Numbered from the stretch's first letter, positions 25,647 to 33,037 are shown. The stretch: DNA of 64,000 nucleotides from Curtobacterium sp. MR_MD2014 (GCF_000772085.1 NZ_CP009755.1:1736001-1800000); one strand, 5' to 3'. Numbers and translations: made by a program. Notes: generated by a model from the sequence alone, not told the origin.

Positions 25647-26273
25647 TTGGCGCTCGACACCGCATGGGCCATCGACTGGGTGCGCCGCACCGCCGCGACG
25701 ATCGACGACCACCGCGCCGAGCTCGTCACGCTCGACCGTGAGATCGGCGACGGCGACCACGGGGAGAACCTCGACCGCGGGTTCCGCGCCGTGCTCGAGA
25801 CCGTCGACGGCGGCTCCTTCGACACCCCCGGCGCGGTCTTCAAGGCCGTCGCGACGAAGCTCATCTCGACGGTGGGCGGTGCCGCCGGTCCGCTCTTCGG
25901 GACCGCCTACCTGAAGGCCGCCCAGGCGGCCGGCGACGCGACCGAGCTCGACGCCGACACGCTCGTGGCCGTGCTCACCGCCGCACGCGACGGTGTCGTC
26001 TCCCGTGGCAAGGCCGAGGTCGGCGACAAGACGATGGTCGACGCGTGGTCTGCGGCCGTCGACGCCGCGACCGCCGCTGCGGCGGCCGGCGACGGGCCGG
26101 AGCGCGTGCTCGAGGCCGCCGCCGACGCCGCCGTGACCGGCGCCGAGTCGACCGACCCCCTCGTCGCCCGCAAGGGCCGCGCCAGCTACCTCGGGGAGCG
26201 GGCGATCGGACACCGCGACCCCGGTGCGCAGTCGACGGCGTACATCCTGCGCGCAGCGGTGGACGCCGCGTGA
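25647..26273 (+). CDS. dhaL: Dihydroxyacetone kinase subunit DhaL
   Basis: 208 residues. The ADP/Mg-binding motif REIGDGDHGENL starts at residue 31 with Asp30, Asp35, Asp37 and His38 in the right order; GGAAGPLFGTAY and VGDKTMVDAW are conserved. The start is read as TTG at 25647 because AGGAAGGA lies just upstream and the N-terminus then matches the family. ADP stays bound and is rephosphorylated by DhaM. The stop overlaps dhaM by 4 bases. Confidence 0.93.
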   Translation: MALDTAWAIDWVRRTAATIDDHRAELVTLDREIGDGDHGENLDRGFRAVLETVDGGSFDTPGAVFKAVATKLISTVGGAAGPLFGTAYLKAAQAAGDATELDADTLVAVLTAARDGVVSRGKAEVGDKTMVDAWSAAVDAATAAAAAGDGPERVLEAAADAAVTGAESTDPLVARKGRASYLGERAIGHRDPGAQSTAYILRAAVDAA

Positions 26274-26989
26274 CCGTCGGGATCCTGGTCGTCTCGCACA
26301 GCGCGGCGATCGCGACCGGCACCGTCGAGCTCGCCCGCCAGATGGCCGCGGACGTCCCGATGGTGGCCGCCGGCGGCACGGACGACGGCGGCATCGGGAC
26401 GTCCTTCGAGGCGATCGCCGACGGCATCCAGGAGCTCGCGCCGGCGGACGCCGTCGTCGTGCTCTGCGACCTCGGCTCCGCCTACCTGACCACCGACACC
26501 GCACTGGACTTCCTCGACGAGGCCGACCGCGACCGGGTGCACGTCTCGCAGGCCCCGCTGGTCGAGGGCACGGTGGCCGCGGCGGTCGCCGCGCAGACCG
26601 GCGGCGACGTCGACGCCGTCCTGGCCGCTGCGTCATCGGCCGCACGGTCCGCGGACGACGACGAGAGCGCCTCCGACCCGACGGGGGACCGGCCGGGAGG
26701 CACGACACCCGTCGACGACGCGGATCCGAGCGACGGGGCGGTCACCGAGACCGTCGAGCTGGTCAACGAGAGCGGGCTCCACGCCCGTCCGGCGGCCGAG
26801 TTCGTGAAGACCGCGGCGAAGCACGAGTCCCGTGTCCGCGTGAACGGCGTCGACGCGAAGAGCCTCCTCGCGATCATGGCGCTCGCGCTGCCGCAGGGTG
26901 CGAGCGTGACGATCGAAGCGGTCGGACCCGACGCGCAGGAGGCCGTGGACACGCTCGTCGCGCTCGTCCGCTCCGGCTTCGGCGAGTGA
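26270..26989 (+). CDS. dhaM: DhaM phosphotransferase: EIIA-Man domain plus HPr domain
   Basis: 239 residues. Residues 1-125 are the mannose-type EIIA domain with phospho-His10 in VVSHSAAIA. An acidic Asp/Thr/Pro linker (about 127-157) leads to an HPr domain with phospho-His171 in GLHARPAAEF and KSLLAIMALALPQG. The E. coli DhaM carries a further EI-like domain; here the protein stops after HPr, so it must be charged by the cell's separate enzyme I. GTG start within the dhaL stop. Confidence 0.93.
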   Translation: MTVGILVVSHSAAIATGTVELARQMAADVPMVAAGGTDDGGIGTSFEAIADGIQELAPADAVVVLCDLGSAYLTTDTALDFLDEADRDRVHVSQAPLVEGTVAAAVAAQTGGDVDAVLAAASSAARSADDDESASDPTGDRPGGTTPVDDADPSDGAVTETVELVNESGLHARPAAEFVKTAAKHESRVRVNGVDAKSLLAIMALALPQGASVTIEAVGPDAQEAVDTLVALVRSGFGE

Positions 26990-26995
26990 CGAGCG

Positions 26996-27028
26996 CCGCC
27001 GCGCGCGCCGAGGGGGCGGGCGCGGCGG
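26996..27028. terminator. Hairpin between dhaM and the broken regulator
   Basis: CCGCCGCGCGCGCC at 26996-27009 pairs with GGCGGGCGCGGCGG at 27015-27028 at 13 of 14 positions with a 5-base loop. It starts 7 bases after the dhaM stop and lies in the gap between two convergent units, so it may serve both directions. Confidence 0.55.
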
Positions 27029-27034
27029 AGGTGC

Positions 27035-27774
27035 TCAGCGTCCGGGTGTCACGAACTCCTGCAGCCCGGTGACCCGGAGCAGGTCCAGCTTCGCGGCGTC
27101 CTCGCTGCCGGGCACCGCCGTGTAGACCACGATCCGCAGGTCGCTGCCCGGCACGCTGAGCACGTCGCAGTCGATCTCCACCGGGCCGACCGGGGTGTGC
27201 ACGACCTTGCGACCGGTCCGGTGCTCGGCGATGCGCCCACCGTGCCAGCGCCGCTCGAACTCCGGGGACGCACGGCGCAGCCGTGCCACCAGCTCCGCGA
27301 GACGCCGATCCGCCGGGTACCGGCCCAGGGCGGAGCGGAGGTCGGCGACCAGGTCGCTCGAGAAGTCCTCCTGGTGGGGGTCGTCCCACTCGACGCCGTC
27401 GTGCCCCTGCGTGAAGTGCCGCCACACGAGGTTCGCCTCGAGGCCCGTCCAGCGCCCGGGGTCGCCGGAGACCGTGGCCCAGAGGTCGTTCCACAGCACG
27501 ATGTCGTGCGCCGCCGTGAACACGGCCAGCGGGACGTCCCCGAGCCGGTCGAGCATGCGGTGCACGCCGGGCGGGACGTGGCGGGGGACCTCGCCCCGCG
27601 AGGGCACCGCGGCGCCCGCGACCCGGAACAGGTGGTCGCGTTCGGCCTCGGTGAGCCGGAGCGCGGTCGCGAGTGGAGCCCGGCGGTGCGCCGGCCCGGC
27701 CCCGCCGGCAGTCCGACCTCGGCCGGACGCACCCGGTCACGCCAGGCGCGCAACACCTCCGCGAACTCGCTCAT
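27035..27774 (-). pseudogene. XRE-family regulator with MmyB-like ligand domain, HTH deleted and frameshifted
   Basis: From the ATG at 27774 the protein starts MSEFAEVLRAWRDRVRPAEVGLPAGPG, the usual N-terminus of helix-turn-helix/MmyB-type regulators. About residue 33 the family's GLRREELA...LAGVS helix-turn-helix should follow. Instead the frame continues as unrelated sequence, while another frame resumes with LATALRLTEAERDHLFRVAG and then a complete ligand-binding domain (VPPGVHRMLDRLGDVPLAVF to LQEFVTPGR) down to 27035. Roughly 30 codons covering the DNA-binding helices are missing and the frame is shifted near 27685-27695. The remaining C-terminal frame could start at GTG 27607 but would lack DNA binding. 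It is divergent from the SDR gene it probably once controlled. Confidence 0.8.
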
Positions 27775-27876
27775 GCGACCATCATCACCCGGTTCGGGCA
27801 GGCGGTCCTGGTACTGCCGGTCCCACCGTCGACCGGTGCCTGGGAACCCGACGGCGACGCGGGCATCGTGGACGGC

Positions 27877-28557
27877 ATGACCACCACACTCATCACCGGG
27901 GCCAACCGTTCGCTCGGCCTCGAGACCGCACGCCGACTCGTCGAGGCCGGGCACACCGTGTACGCCGGCATGCGTGACCCCGCCTCCGGGGACGAGGCGC
28001 GCGCCCTCGGCGCGCACGTCGTGGCGCTCGACGTCACCGAGCAGGCGAGCGTCGACGCCGCGCTCGCGTCACTGCCGGAACTCGACGTGCTCGTGAACAA
28101 CGCGGGGGTGCTCGGGACCGCGTTCGGCGTCGACGACCTCGACGCGGACGCGATGGCCGACGTGCTCGACACGAACGTCGTCGGGGTCGTCCGGGTGACG
28201 CAGGCGGCCCTGCCGCTGCTGCGTCGCTCGTCGAACCCGGTGATCGTCAACGTCGCGTCCGGCGTCGGCTTCGCGCGCTGGCTCATCACGCCCGGTCGCG
28301 ACGAGCACCCGGTCCCCGCCGTGCCGTACGCGGCGTCGAAGGCGGCGCTCATCGCCGCGACGGTGCAGTACGCGAAGAACCTGCCCGGGTTCCGCGTGAA
28401 CGCGACCGACCCCGGCTACACCGCGACCGCGTTCAACGGCTTCGGCGGGCACCAGACCGTCACGGAGGGCACGGACGCGACGGTGGCGCTCGCGCAGGTC
28501 GGCCCGGACGGACCGACGGGGGAGTTCCACGACCGGACCGGCCGCATCGAGTACTGA
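27877..28557 (+). CDS. Short-chain dehydrogenase/reductase
   Basis: 226 residues, classical SDR. Cofactor motif TGANRSLGLETARRL starts at residue 7, NNAGVLG is near 76-82, and the catalytic tyrosine/lysine are in YAASKAA. Substrate is unknown. SDR genes of this type are frequently divergent from an XRE/MmyB-type repressor, and here that neighbour is broken, so expression may be altered. The ATG at 27877 is used; no clear ribosome-binding site precedes it. A member of the GGACGGGAGG palindrome family follows 10 bases after the stop. Confidence 0.87.
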   Translation: MTTTLITGANRSLGLETARRLVEAGHTVYAGMRDPASGDEARALGAHVVALDVTEQASVDAALASLPELDVLVNNAGVLGTAFGVDDLDADAMADVLDTNVVGVVRVTQAALPLLRRSSNPVIVNVASGVGFARWLITPGRDEHPVPAVPYAASKAALIAATVQYAKNLPGFRVNATDPGYTATAFNGFGGHQTVTEGTDATVALAQVGPDGPTGEFHDRTGRIEY

Positions 28558-28567
28558 CCGGGCGGCG

Positions 28568-28607
28568 GACGGGAGGCACGTGGCGGGTCCGCCACGCGCC
28601 TGCCGTC
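28568..28607 (+). terminator. GGACGGGAGG-family palindrome after the SDR gene
   Basis: A 19-bp stem with two mismatches (28568-28586 with 28589-28607) and a two-base loop. It starts 11 bases past the SDR stop and ends 24 bases before the next gene. Same outer sequence (GACGGGAGGC) as four other palindromes in the window. Confidence 0.65.
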
Positions 28608-28630
28608 GGTCGGTCTGCCAGGATGACGGC

Positions 28631-29662
28631 ATGCGCGCAGTCCGGTACGACCGCTTCGGTTCCATGCCCGTCATCGTCGAGCTCCCGACGCCGGAGGCAC
28701 CCGTCGACGGCGTCGTCGTCACCGTCCGTGCGACCGGGGTGTGCCGGAGCGACTGGCACGCGTGGAAGGGCCACGACGACTCGGTGTCGTTGCCGCACGT
28801 GCCGGGCCACGAGTTCTCGGGGACCGTGTCGGCCGTCGGCGACGACGTCACCGGCTTCGCCGTCGGCGACCGGGTGACCGCGCCGTTCGTCTTCGCCTGC
28901 GGTACGTGCGAGCAGTGCCGCGACGGGGCCACGCAGGTGTGCACCCGGCAGCAGCAGCCCGGGTTCACGCTGCCGGGCTCGTACGCCGAGGCGGTGGTGG
29001 TGCCGCACGCCGACGTGAACCTCGTGGCGCTGCCCGACGAGGTCGGCTTCGCCGAGGCGGCGGGGCTCGGCTGCCGGTTCGGCACCGCGTACCACGCGCT
29101 GCACGCACGGGGTCGGGTCGCCGCAGGGGAGTGGGTCGCCGTCTTCGGCTGCGGCGGTGTCGGACTGTCCACCGTGCTGGTCGCCGTGGCAGCGGGCGCA
29201 CGCGTGGTCGCCGTCGACGTCTCGCCGGCAGCGCTCGAGCGGGCGGCGGCACTCGGCGCGACCACGCTGCCGATGGGCGAGGACGTGGCGGCGACGGTGC
29301 ACGGTGTGACCGGAGGGGGCGCGCACGTGTCGGTGGACGCCTACGGCAGCCGGGCGACCTCGCTCGCCGCGGTGGGCTCGCTCCGTCCGCGCGGTCGGCA
29401 CGTGCAGGTCGGCCTGTTGCTCGACGACGAGGCCGTGCCGGTCATCCCGATGGGCAGGGTCATCGCCGACGAGCTCGAGCTGCTCGGGAGTCACGGGATC
29501 GCAGTGGGGGAGTACGCCGCGATGCTCGACGACGTGGTCGCCGGTCGGCTCCGTCCCGCCGAGTCGATCGGACGGACGATCGGGTTCGGCGACCTGCCCG
29601 ATGCGCTCGAGGCGATGGACCGGCCGGCGACCGGGTCGGGGATGACCGTGGCGGTGTTCTGA
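28631..29662 (+). CDS. Zinc-dependent alcohol dehydrogenase (MDR family)
   Basis: 343 residues. The catalytic zinc site is built from TGVCRSDWH, GHEFSG and the later Cys in GLGCRF; the structural zinc lobe is CGTCEQCRDGATQVC. The Rossmann motif is VFGCGGVGLSTV. All ligands are present, so it should be an active NAD(P)-dependent alcohol/aldehyde oxidoreductase; substrate unknown. The ATG at 28631 starts a normal N-terminus (MRAVRYDRFG). Confidence 0.88.
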   Translation: MRAVRYDRFGSMPVIVELPTPEAPVDGVVVTVRATGVCRSDWHAWKGHDDSVSLPHVPGHEFSGTVSAVGDDVTGFAVGDRVTAPFVFACGTCEQCRDGATQVCTRQQQPGFTLPGSYAEAVVVPHADVNLVALPDEVGFAEAAGLGCRFGTAYHALHARGRVAAGEWVAVFGCGGVGLSTVLVAVAAGARVVAVDVSPAALERAAALGATTLPMGEDVAATVHGVTGGGAHVSVDAYGSRATSLAAVGSLRPRGRHVQVGLLLDDEAVPVIPMGRVIADELELLGSHGIAVGEYAAMLDDVVAGRLRPAESIGRTIGFGDLPDALEAMDRPATGSGMTVAVF

Positions 29663-29705
29663 GACGCCGCCGTCCCGGTCGTCCGCGACCTGCGGACAGC
29701 CGGTG

Positions 29706-29717
29706 TGTCATCTGACA
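29706..29717. promoter_or_regulatory. Dyad overlapping the cupin-gene -10 region
   Basis: TGTCA-TC-TGACA is a perfect 5-base inverted repeat at 29706-29717. It overlaps the first base of CATACT (29716-29721), the -10 candidate that ends 6 bases before the ATG. TGCGGACA is also directly repeated at 29692-29699 and 29721-29728. The layout suggests repression by a dimeric factor. Confidence 0.4.
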
Positions 29718-29727
29718 TACTGCGGAC

Positions 29728-30096
29728 ATGACGTGGGGAAGCGGAACGGGCGTCGAGCTCGCGGAGCTCGCAGTGATCGACGACTGTCGGCTGACGGTGC
29801 CACCGCGCGTCGACCGGGCGGACGGAGTCGTCCGCTCCTTCGTGGCGCGGATCCCACCGGGGGCGTCGACGGGGTGGCACCGGCACGACGCCTGGCAGAC
29901 GGGGATCGTCGCCCGGGGGCGACTGCGACACCGGACGGCCGACGTCGTGCAGTACCACGAACCCGGTCAGGTGCTCGTCGAGGCACCCTTCGTCGACCAC
30001 GAGGCGACGAACGTGTCCGACGAGGAACTGGTGCTCGTGTTCGTCGCGGCGCAGGTCGACGACTGCCCGCTGGTCACGCCGAGACCTGCGCCCTGA
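29728..30096 (+). CDS. Cupin-domain protein
   Basis: 122 residues forming one double-stranded beta-helix. Motif 1 is PGASTGWHRHDAWQTGIVARG with His residues in the metal-binding HxH arrangement; motif 2 is weaker (VEAPFVDHEATNVSDEELV). There is no second domain and no signal peptide. Function is not predictable. It is probably leaderless (CATACT box before the ATG) and is the last plus-strand gene before the dif-like site. Confidence 0.72.
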   Translation: MTWGSGTGVELAELAVIDDCRLTVPPRVDRADGVVRSFVARIPPGASTGWHRHDAWQTGIVARGRLRHRTADVVQYHEPGQVLVEAPFVDHEATNVSDEELVLVFVAAQVDDCPLVTPRPAP

Positions 30097-30157
30097 CGCA
30101 GGGCGGGGCGATCAGGGGAGCCGCACAGACGGGAGTCCGCCCGTCTCGAGTCACCTG

Positions 30158-30185
30158 AGTTGACATAATATGCATTATCGGCGCT
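30158..30185 (-). other. Candidate dif site (XerC/XerD recombination site, chromosome terminus)
   Basis: Read on the minus strand the 28 bases divide into an 11-base left arm AGCGCCGATAA, a 6-base centre TGCATA and an 11-base right arm TTATGTCAACT. The ATAA and TTATGT inner halves and the 11-6-11 layout are those of bacterial dif sites. Against the E. coli dif sequence recalled from memory, 21 of 28 positions agree. The spot is AT-rich in a GC-rich genome, lies in a 314-base gap between convergent genes, and coincides with the polarity switch of the GGGGGAG heptamer and of gene strand bias. This supports a chromosomal dif rather than a mobile-element copy. Confidence 0.87.
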
Positions 30186-30271
30186 CAGCGCTGAACAGCT
30201 ATGCAGCCGGTGAACTCGCGTCCACGGACCGTTCTCGTCGCACGACGCGCCGCCGTTTGTCCGCCGTGGGT

Positions 30272-30314
30272 GCACGACATGCCGCTCACGATCAACGTGA
30301 ACGGCATGTCGTGC
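30272..30314. repeat. Long palindrome (GCACGACATGCCG family), copy next to dif
   Basis: GCACGACATGCCG at 30272-30284 and CGGCATGTCGTGC at 30302-30314 are perfect 13-base arms. Inside, TCACG and CGTGA (30286-30290, 30296-30300) extend the stem after one mismatch. One arm recurs alone at 15242-15254, and a closely related complete copy lies at 45908-45958. Confidence 0.75.
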
Positions 30315-30410
30315 GACCTGGGCGTCGTGACCGGCGGCGCATCGTGGCCGGATCCGCGGTGGCGTTGCGGGTCCGGCCGACCTGCGCGGTCGGCGGCGAC
30401 GGCCGGGTCG

Positions 30411-30575
30411 TCAGTGCTCGGGCGTCTCGTCGCCGGTGGGCACGTCGTCGGCGTCGATCTCGAGGGCGGCCTGCTCGCTGCCGTCCTCCTCGACCTCGGA
30501 ACGGTCGGTGTCCGGCTGCTCCGGCTGCTCGGCCTGGGTGGTCTCTTCTGCGGGGTCCGGCTGGCTGTACGTCAT
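30411..30575 (-). CDS. Small acidic protein of unknown function
   Basis: 54 residues, rich in Glu, Asp, Gln and Thr (TYSQPDPAEETTQAEQPEQPD... ending DDVPTGDETPEH). No membrane segment, no cysteines, no recognised domain; it is probably disordered. A TAGCGT box (plus 30583-30588) ends 7 bases before the ATG, suggesting a leaderless mRNA and favouring this start over the in-frame upstream one. First minus-strand gene to the right of dif. Confidence 0.5.
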   Translation of the reverse strand: MTYSQPDPAEETTQAEQPEQPDTDRSEVEEDGSEQAALEIDADDVPTGDETPEH

Positions 30576-30644
30576 GGCGGGGACGCTACTCGGCACGGCC
30601 TGTGTCGGTCCGGGCGGTGCGGTCGTCGACGGTGACCGGACAGA

Positions 30645-30688
30645 CGGACGGGAGGCGCGTGGCGGTGCCGCCACGCGCCTCCCGTCCG
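30645..30688 (-). terminator. GGACGGGAGGCGCG-family palindrome
   Basis: A perfect 21-bp stem (30645-30665 with 30668-30688) with loop TG. On the minus strand it starts 7 bases past the stop of the DUF4190-like gene. The stem CGGACGGGAGGCGCGTGGCGG differs from the copies at 45841 and 51759 only in the inner third. Confidence 0.75.
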
Positions 30689-30694
30689 GTGGTG

Positions 30695-31006
30695 CTACTG
30701 GTTCTGCAGCATCTGCGTCGCCAGCACGGCGCCGAAGATCATGAAGATGATCGCGATGACGATGCCGATGACGCTCAGGACGATGCCGGCGAGGACCATG
30801 CCGCGGTTCAGGCCCCGGCGACGCGCGACGAAGCCGAGGATCAGGCCGACGATGCCGGCGATCAGACCGATGATCGAGAACAGGAAGCCGAAGACGACGG
30901 CGACGATGCCGAGCACCAGCGACCCGATGGCGAGGCCGTTGCCGCCGTTCGTCGCGGGTGCCGCGCCGGGCGTGTTCGGTGCCGGCGGGAAACCGTTCGT
31001 GGACAT
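30695..31006 (-). CDS. Small membrane protein, DUF4190-like
   Basis: 103 residues. A Pro/Ala/Asn-rich N-terminus (STNGFPPAPNTPGAAPATNG) leads into GLAIGSLVLGIVAVVFGFLFSIIGLIAGIVGLILGFVA, a RRRGLNRG turn and a second pair of hydrophobic stretches. The NGLAI...ASL-type glycine-rich helices are characteristic of DUF4190 proteins in actinobacteria; function unknown. GAGGAG precedes the ATG at 31006. Confidence 0.75.
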   Translation of the reverse strand: MSTNGFPPAPNTPGAAPATNGGNGLAIGSLVLGIVAVVFGFLFSIIGLIAGIVGLILGFVARRRGLNRGMVLAGIVLSVIGIVIAIIFMIFGAVLATQMLQNQ

Positions 31007-31121
31007 GGGAGCTCCTCGTGTCAGGGCCGCTGGCACGGGTTGCGTGCGGCCGTCAGCGCACACGGTAGGCGCTTCCTGCGAAGTGCGTTCACATCAGCTG
31101 TACGCACCTGGTGCTGCCGGA

Positions 31122-31577
31122 TCAGACGGCACGGTGCTGCCGGACCAGGTCCGGGAGCTCCACCGGCTCGAAGGGCTCGTCGGTGGCGTCGAGCTCCTCG
31201 GCGGTCCACCACCGCGAAGCGAGGATGTCGACGCGCTCGTCGTCGGTCCACTCGGCATCGGACAGCTCGAACCCTGGCGTCCGGACGACGTAGAACTCGC
31301 TGTGGCCACGGTCGTGGTCGGCCAGGTCCCACTCGACCGTGAAGTCCCAGCTCCACACGGGGTCGCCCGGATCGTCGACGACGACGCCGGTCTCCTCACG
31401 GAGCTCGCGGACGGCGGCGTCGCGGTGCGACTCCCCCGGGTCCACGCCGCCACCGGGGGTGATCCACCGGTGCGCGTGGTCGGACGACGGCGACCGCGTG
31501 TCCATGAGGAACACGCGGCCGTCCGGGTCGAGCAGGAGGATGCGGGAGGTCAGACGGAGGCCGGGCTTCGCTGTCAT
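31122..31577 (-). CDS. NUDIX hydrolase
   Basis: 151 residues. The Nudix box is complete: GGGVDPGES, then AAVRELREETGV, giving the G-x5-E-x7-R-E-U-x-E-E-x-G-U pattern. It hydrolyses a nucleoside diphosphate linked to another group; target unknown. TAGCCT (plus 31585-31590) is 7 bases before the ATG, so transcription is probably leaderless. Confidence 0.88.
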   Translation of the reverse strand: MTAKPGLRLTSRILLLDPDGRVFLMDTRSPSSDHAHRWITPGGGVDPGESHRDAAVRELREETGVVVDDPGDPVWSWDFTVEWDLADHDRGHSEFYVVRTPGFELSDAEWTDDERVDILASRWWTAEELDATDEPFEPVELPDLVRQHRAV

Positions 31578-31616
31578 CCGCCCGAGGCTACCCGTCGCGC
31601 CGTGCCCCGCCCCGTG

Positions 31617-32378
31617 TCAGGCCGTGAAGCCGCTCGTGTCACCGACGAGCTTCGTGTGGTCGGCCGGGATCGGCTCGACGGCGGCCAGGGCGATCTCGGC
31701 CGCGAACTCGGACACGCTGTAGAGCTTCCCGACCTCCTGGCGCCGACCCTCGATCGCACCGGGGTTCAGGCGGTTGAGCAGCGTCGCCGTGATGGTGCCC
31801 TCGATCATGTCGCCGGAGACGGTCACGAACTCGATGCCGGTGGCCTCGAGCTGCGGGATGAGCTCGCGCAGGGCGAGTTCGCCGGCGCGCTTGCTCTTGG
31901 CGACGGGGACGTACTCGTCCATCGTCTCGGCGGTCTCGACGAAGTGGGCCTGGTGGCTCGTCACGAAGACGACACGCGAGCCGGCCGGCATGTGCGGCAC
32001 GGCGGTCTGCAGCATGTCGACCTGTGCGTCGCGGTTCAGGCGGAGTGCGTAGTCCTCCCCCAGGTCGGCCTCCATGCCGCCGGAGGCGTTGAGCACGAGC
32101 AGGTCGATCCCGCCCCACTCGGCCACGACGCGGTCGACCATCGCCTGGACGGAGTCGTGGTCGGTCAGGTCGGCAGCCACGGCGATCGCGGAACCGCCGG
32201 CAGCGACGACCTTCTCGACGATCTGCTCGGCGCGCCGGGCCTTGTTGCGGTAGTTCACGACGACCTTCGCGCCGGCCTCGGCCAGGTAGCCGACGGTGTC
32301 GGCGCCGATACCGCGCGACGACCCCGTGACGAGGGCGCGCTTGTCGGCGAGGGATCCGGGGGCGAGGGGGTTCGTCAC
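31617..32378 (-). CDS. SDR family oxidoreductase with atypical active site
   Basis: 253 residues. The cofactor motif TGSSRGIGADTVGYL and NASGG (in place of NNAG) are clear. The catalytic region reads VTSHQAHF and then EYVPVAKSKRAGE: the tyrosine is followed by lysine at +5 and +7 rather than the normal +4. A related actinobacterial group shows the same Y-x-PVA-x-SKRAGE arrangement, so this is a family trait rather than damage. A -10-like TAGGCT lies about 45 bases upstream; GTG start. Confidence 0.82.
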   Translation of the reverse strand: MTNPLAPGSLADKRALVTGSSRGIGADTVGYLAEAGAKVVVNYRNKARRAEQIVEKVVAAGGSAIAVAADLTDHDSVQAMVDRVVAEWGGIDLLVLNASGGMEADLGEDYALRLNRDAQVDMLQTAVPHMPAGSRVVFVTSHQAHFVETAETMDEYVPVAKSKRAGELALRELIPQLEATGIEFVTVSGDMIEGTITATLLNRLNPGAIEGRRQEVGKLYSVSEFAAEIALAAVEPIPADHTKLVGDTSGFTA

Positions 32379-32566
32379 GGGCGTGTTCTCCAGGTCGCTG
32401 CTGTGGCCGGTCGGCCGCCGACGAGCCTACCAACCACGCGGCCCGCGCCGGGCGAGCGTCGGCCGCACCCGCGCGGACCCGAGCGTGACTTGATATGTTG
32501 AACGGAGTTGGACCGGCCGTCGCGACGCTGCACGCCGGAGCGCGCGATGCAAGGGAGGGAGATCGC

Positions 32567-33037
32567 GTGAACATCGACTGGATCCAGACCGTCGTCTGGA
32601 TCGGACTGACACTGCTGCTGGGCGTGGTCGAGATCTTCACGCTCGACTTCATCTTCCTGATGCTCGCCGCGGGCGCGGCCGGGGGTCTGATCGCAGCGCT
32701 GGTCGGCGCGCCGTGGTGGCTCTCCGCGATCATCGCGGCCGTCGTCGCACTCGTGCTGCTCTCGCTCGTCCGCCCCCGGCTGCTCGTGGCGCTCGGCCGG
32801 AACGCCGACCCGCACCGCACCAACATCGAGGGGCTGATCGGCCTGCGCGGCACCGTCGCGGTGGCCTTCACGTCGTCGTCCCCCGGGCAGGTCCGTCTCG
32901 CGAACGGCGAGACCTGGAGCGCCCGGCTCGCCGCAGGCTCCCCCGACCGCACACCACCGCTCGGCACCCCCGTGGTCGTCGAGTCCATCGAGGGGTCGAC
33001 CGCGGTCGTCCGCCTCGGAGAAAGGGCCACCTCGTGA
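32567..33037 (+). CDS. NfeD-like membrane protein
   Basis: 156 residues. Membrane helices at about 7-25 and 30-75 (WIGLTLLLGVVEIFTLDFIFLMLAAGAAGGLIAALVG, WLSAIIAAVVALVLLSLVRPRLL) are followed by a soluble OB-fold with GLIGLRGTVAVAF and the conserved GTPVVVESIEGSTAVV. This is the short NfeD form that works with SPFH/stomatin proteins; the SPFH gene follows directly with a 4-base overlap. GTG start at 32567 has GGGAGGGAG just upstream. Confidence 0.88.
   Translation: MNIDWIQTVVWIGLTLLLGVVEIFTLDFIFLMLAAGAAGGLIAALVGAPWWLSAIIAAVVALVLLSLVRPRLLVALGRNADPHRTNIEGLIGLRGTVAVAFTSSSPGQVRLANGETWSARLAAGSPDRTPPLGTPVVVESIEGSTAVVRLGERATS

Larger units (their letters stand above)
401..29512 (+). other. Array of 14 GGGGGAG heptamers, all on + strand (left of dif)
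   Basis: GGGGGAG starts at 401, 5481, 8615, 14221, 15290, 15803, 17189, 18210, 20905, 21598, 24899, 25213, 28518 and 29506. No CTCCCCC was seen by eye in this interval. Five copies (8615, 15290, 15803, 17189, 18210) lie inside minus-strand genes, so coding strand does not explain the bias. Confidence 0.85.
30097..30410. other. 314-base convergent gap containing the dif-like site and a long palindrome
   Basis: No gene is seen. From left to right it holds a short hairpin GACGGGAGTCCGCCCGTC-like at about 30129-30145, the dif-like site at 30158-30185, and the palindrome at 30272-30314. The remainder is GC-rich non-coding sequence. Confidence 0.7.

Noticed and set aside
27035..27607. The ligand-domain frame as a complete independent gene starting at GTG 27607
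   Set aside because: It has no DNA-binding or other N-terminal domain, and the expected N-terminal residues lie just upstream in another frame, so a deletion explains it better.
30158..30185. dif-like site read as an ordinary -35/-10 promoter (TTGACA followed by TAATAT)
   Set aside because: TTGACA and TAATAT are only one base apart, no gene starts downstream in that direction, and the full 28-bp symmetry with 11-6-11 layout fits Xer recombination much better.
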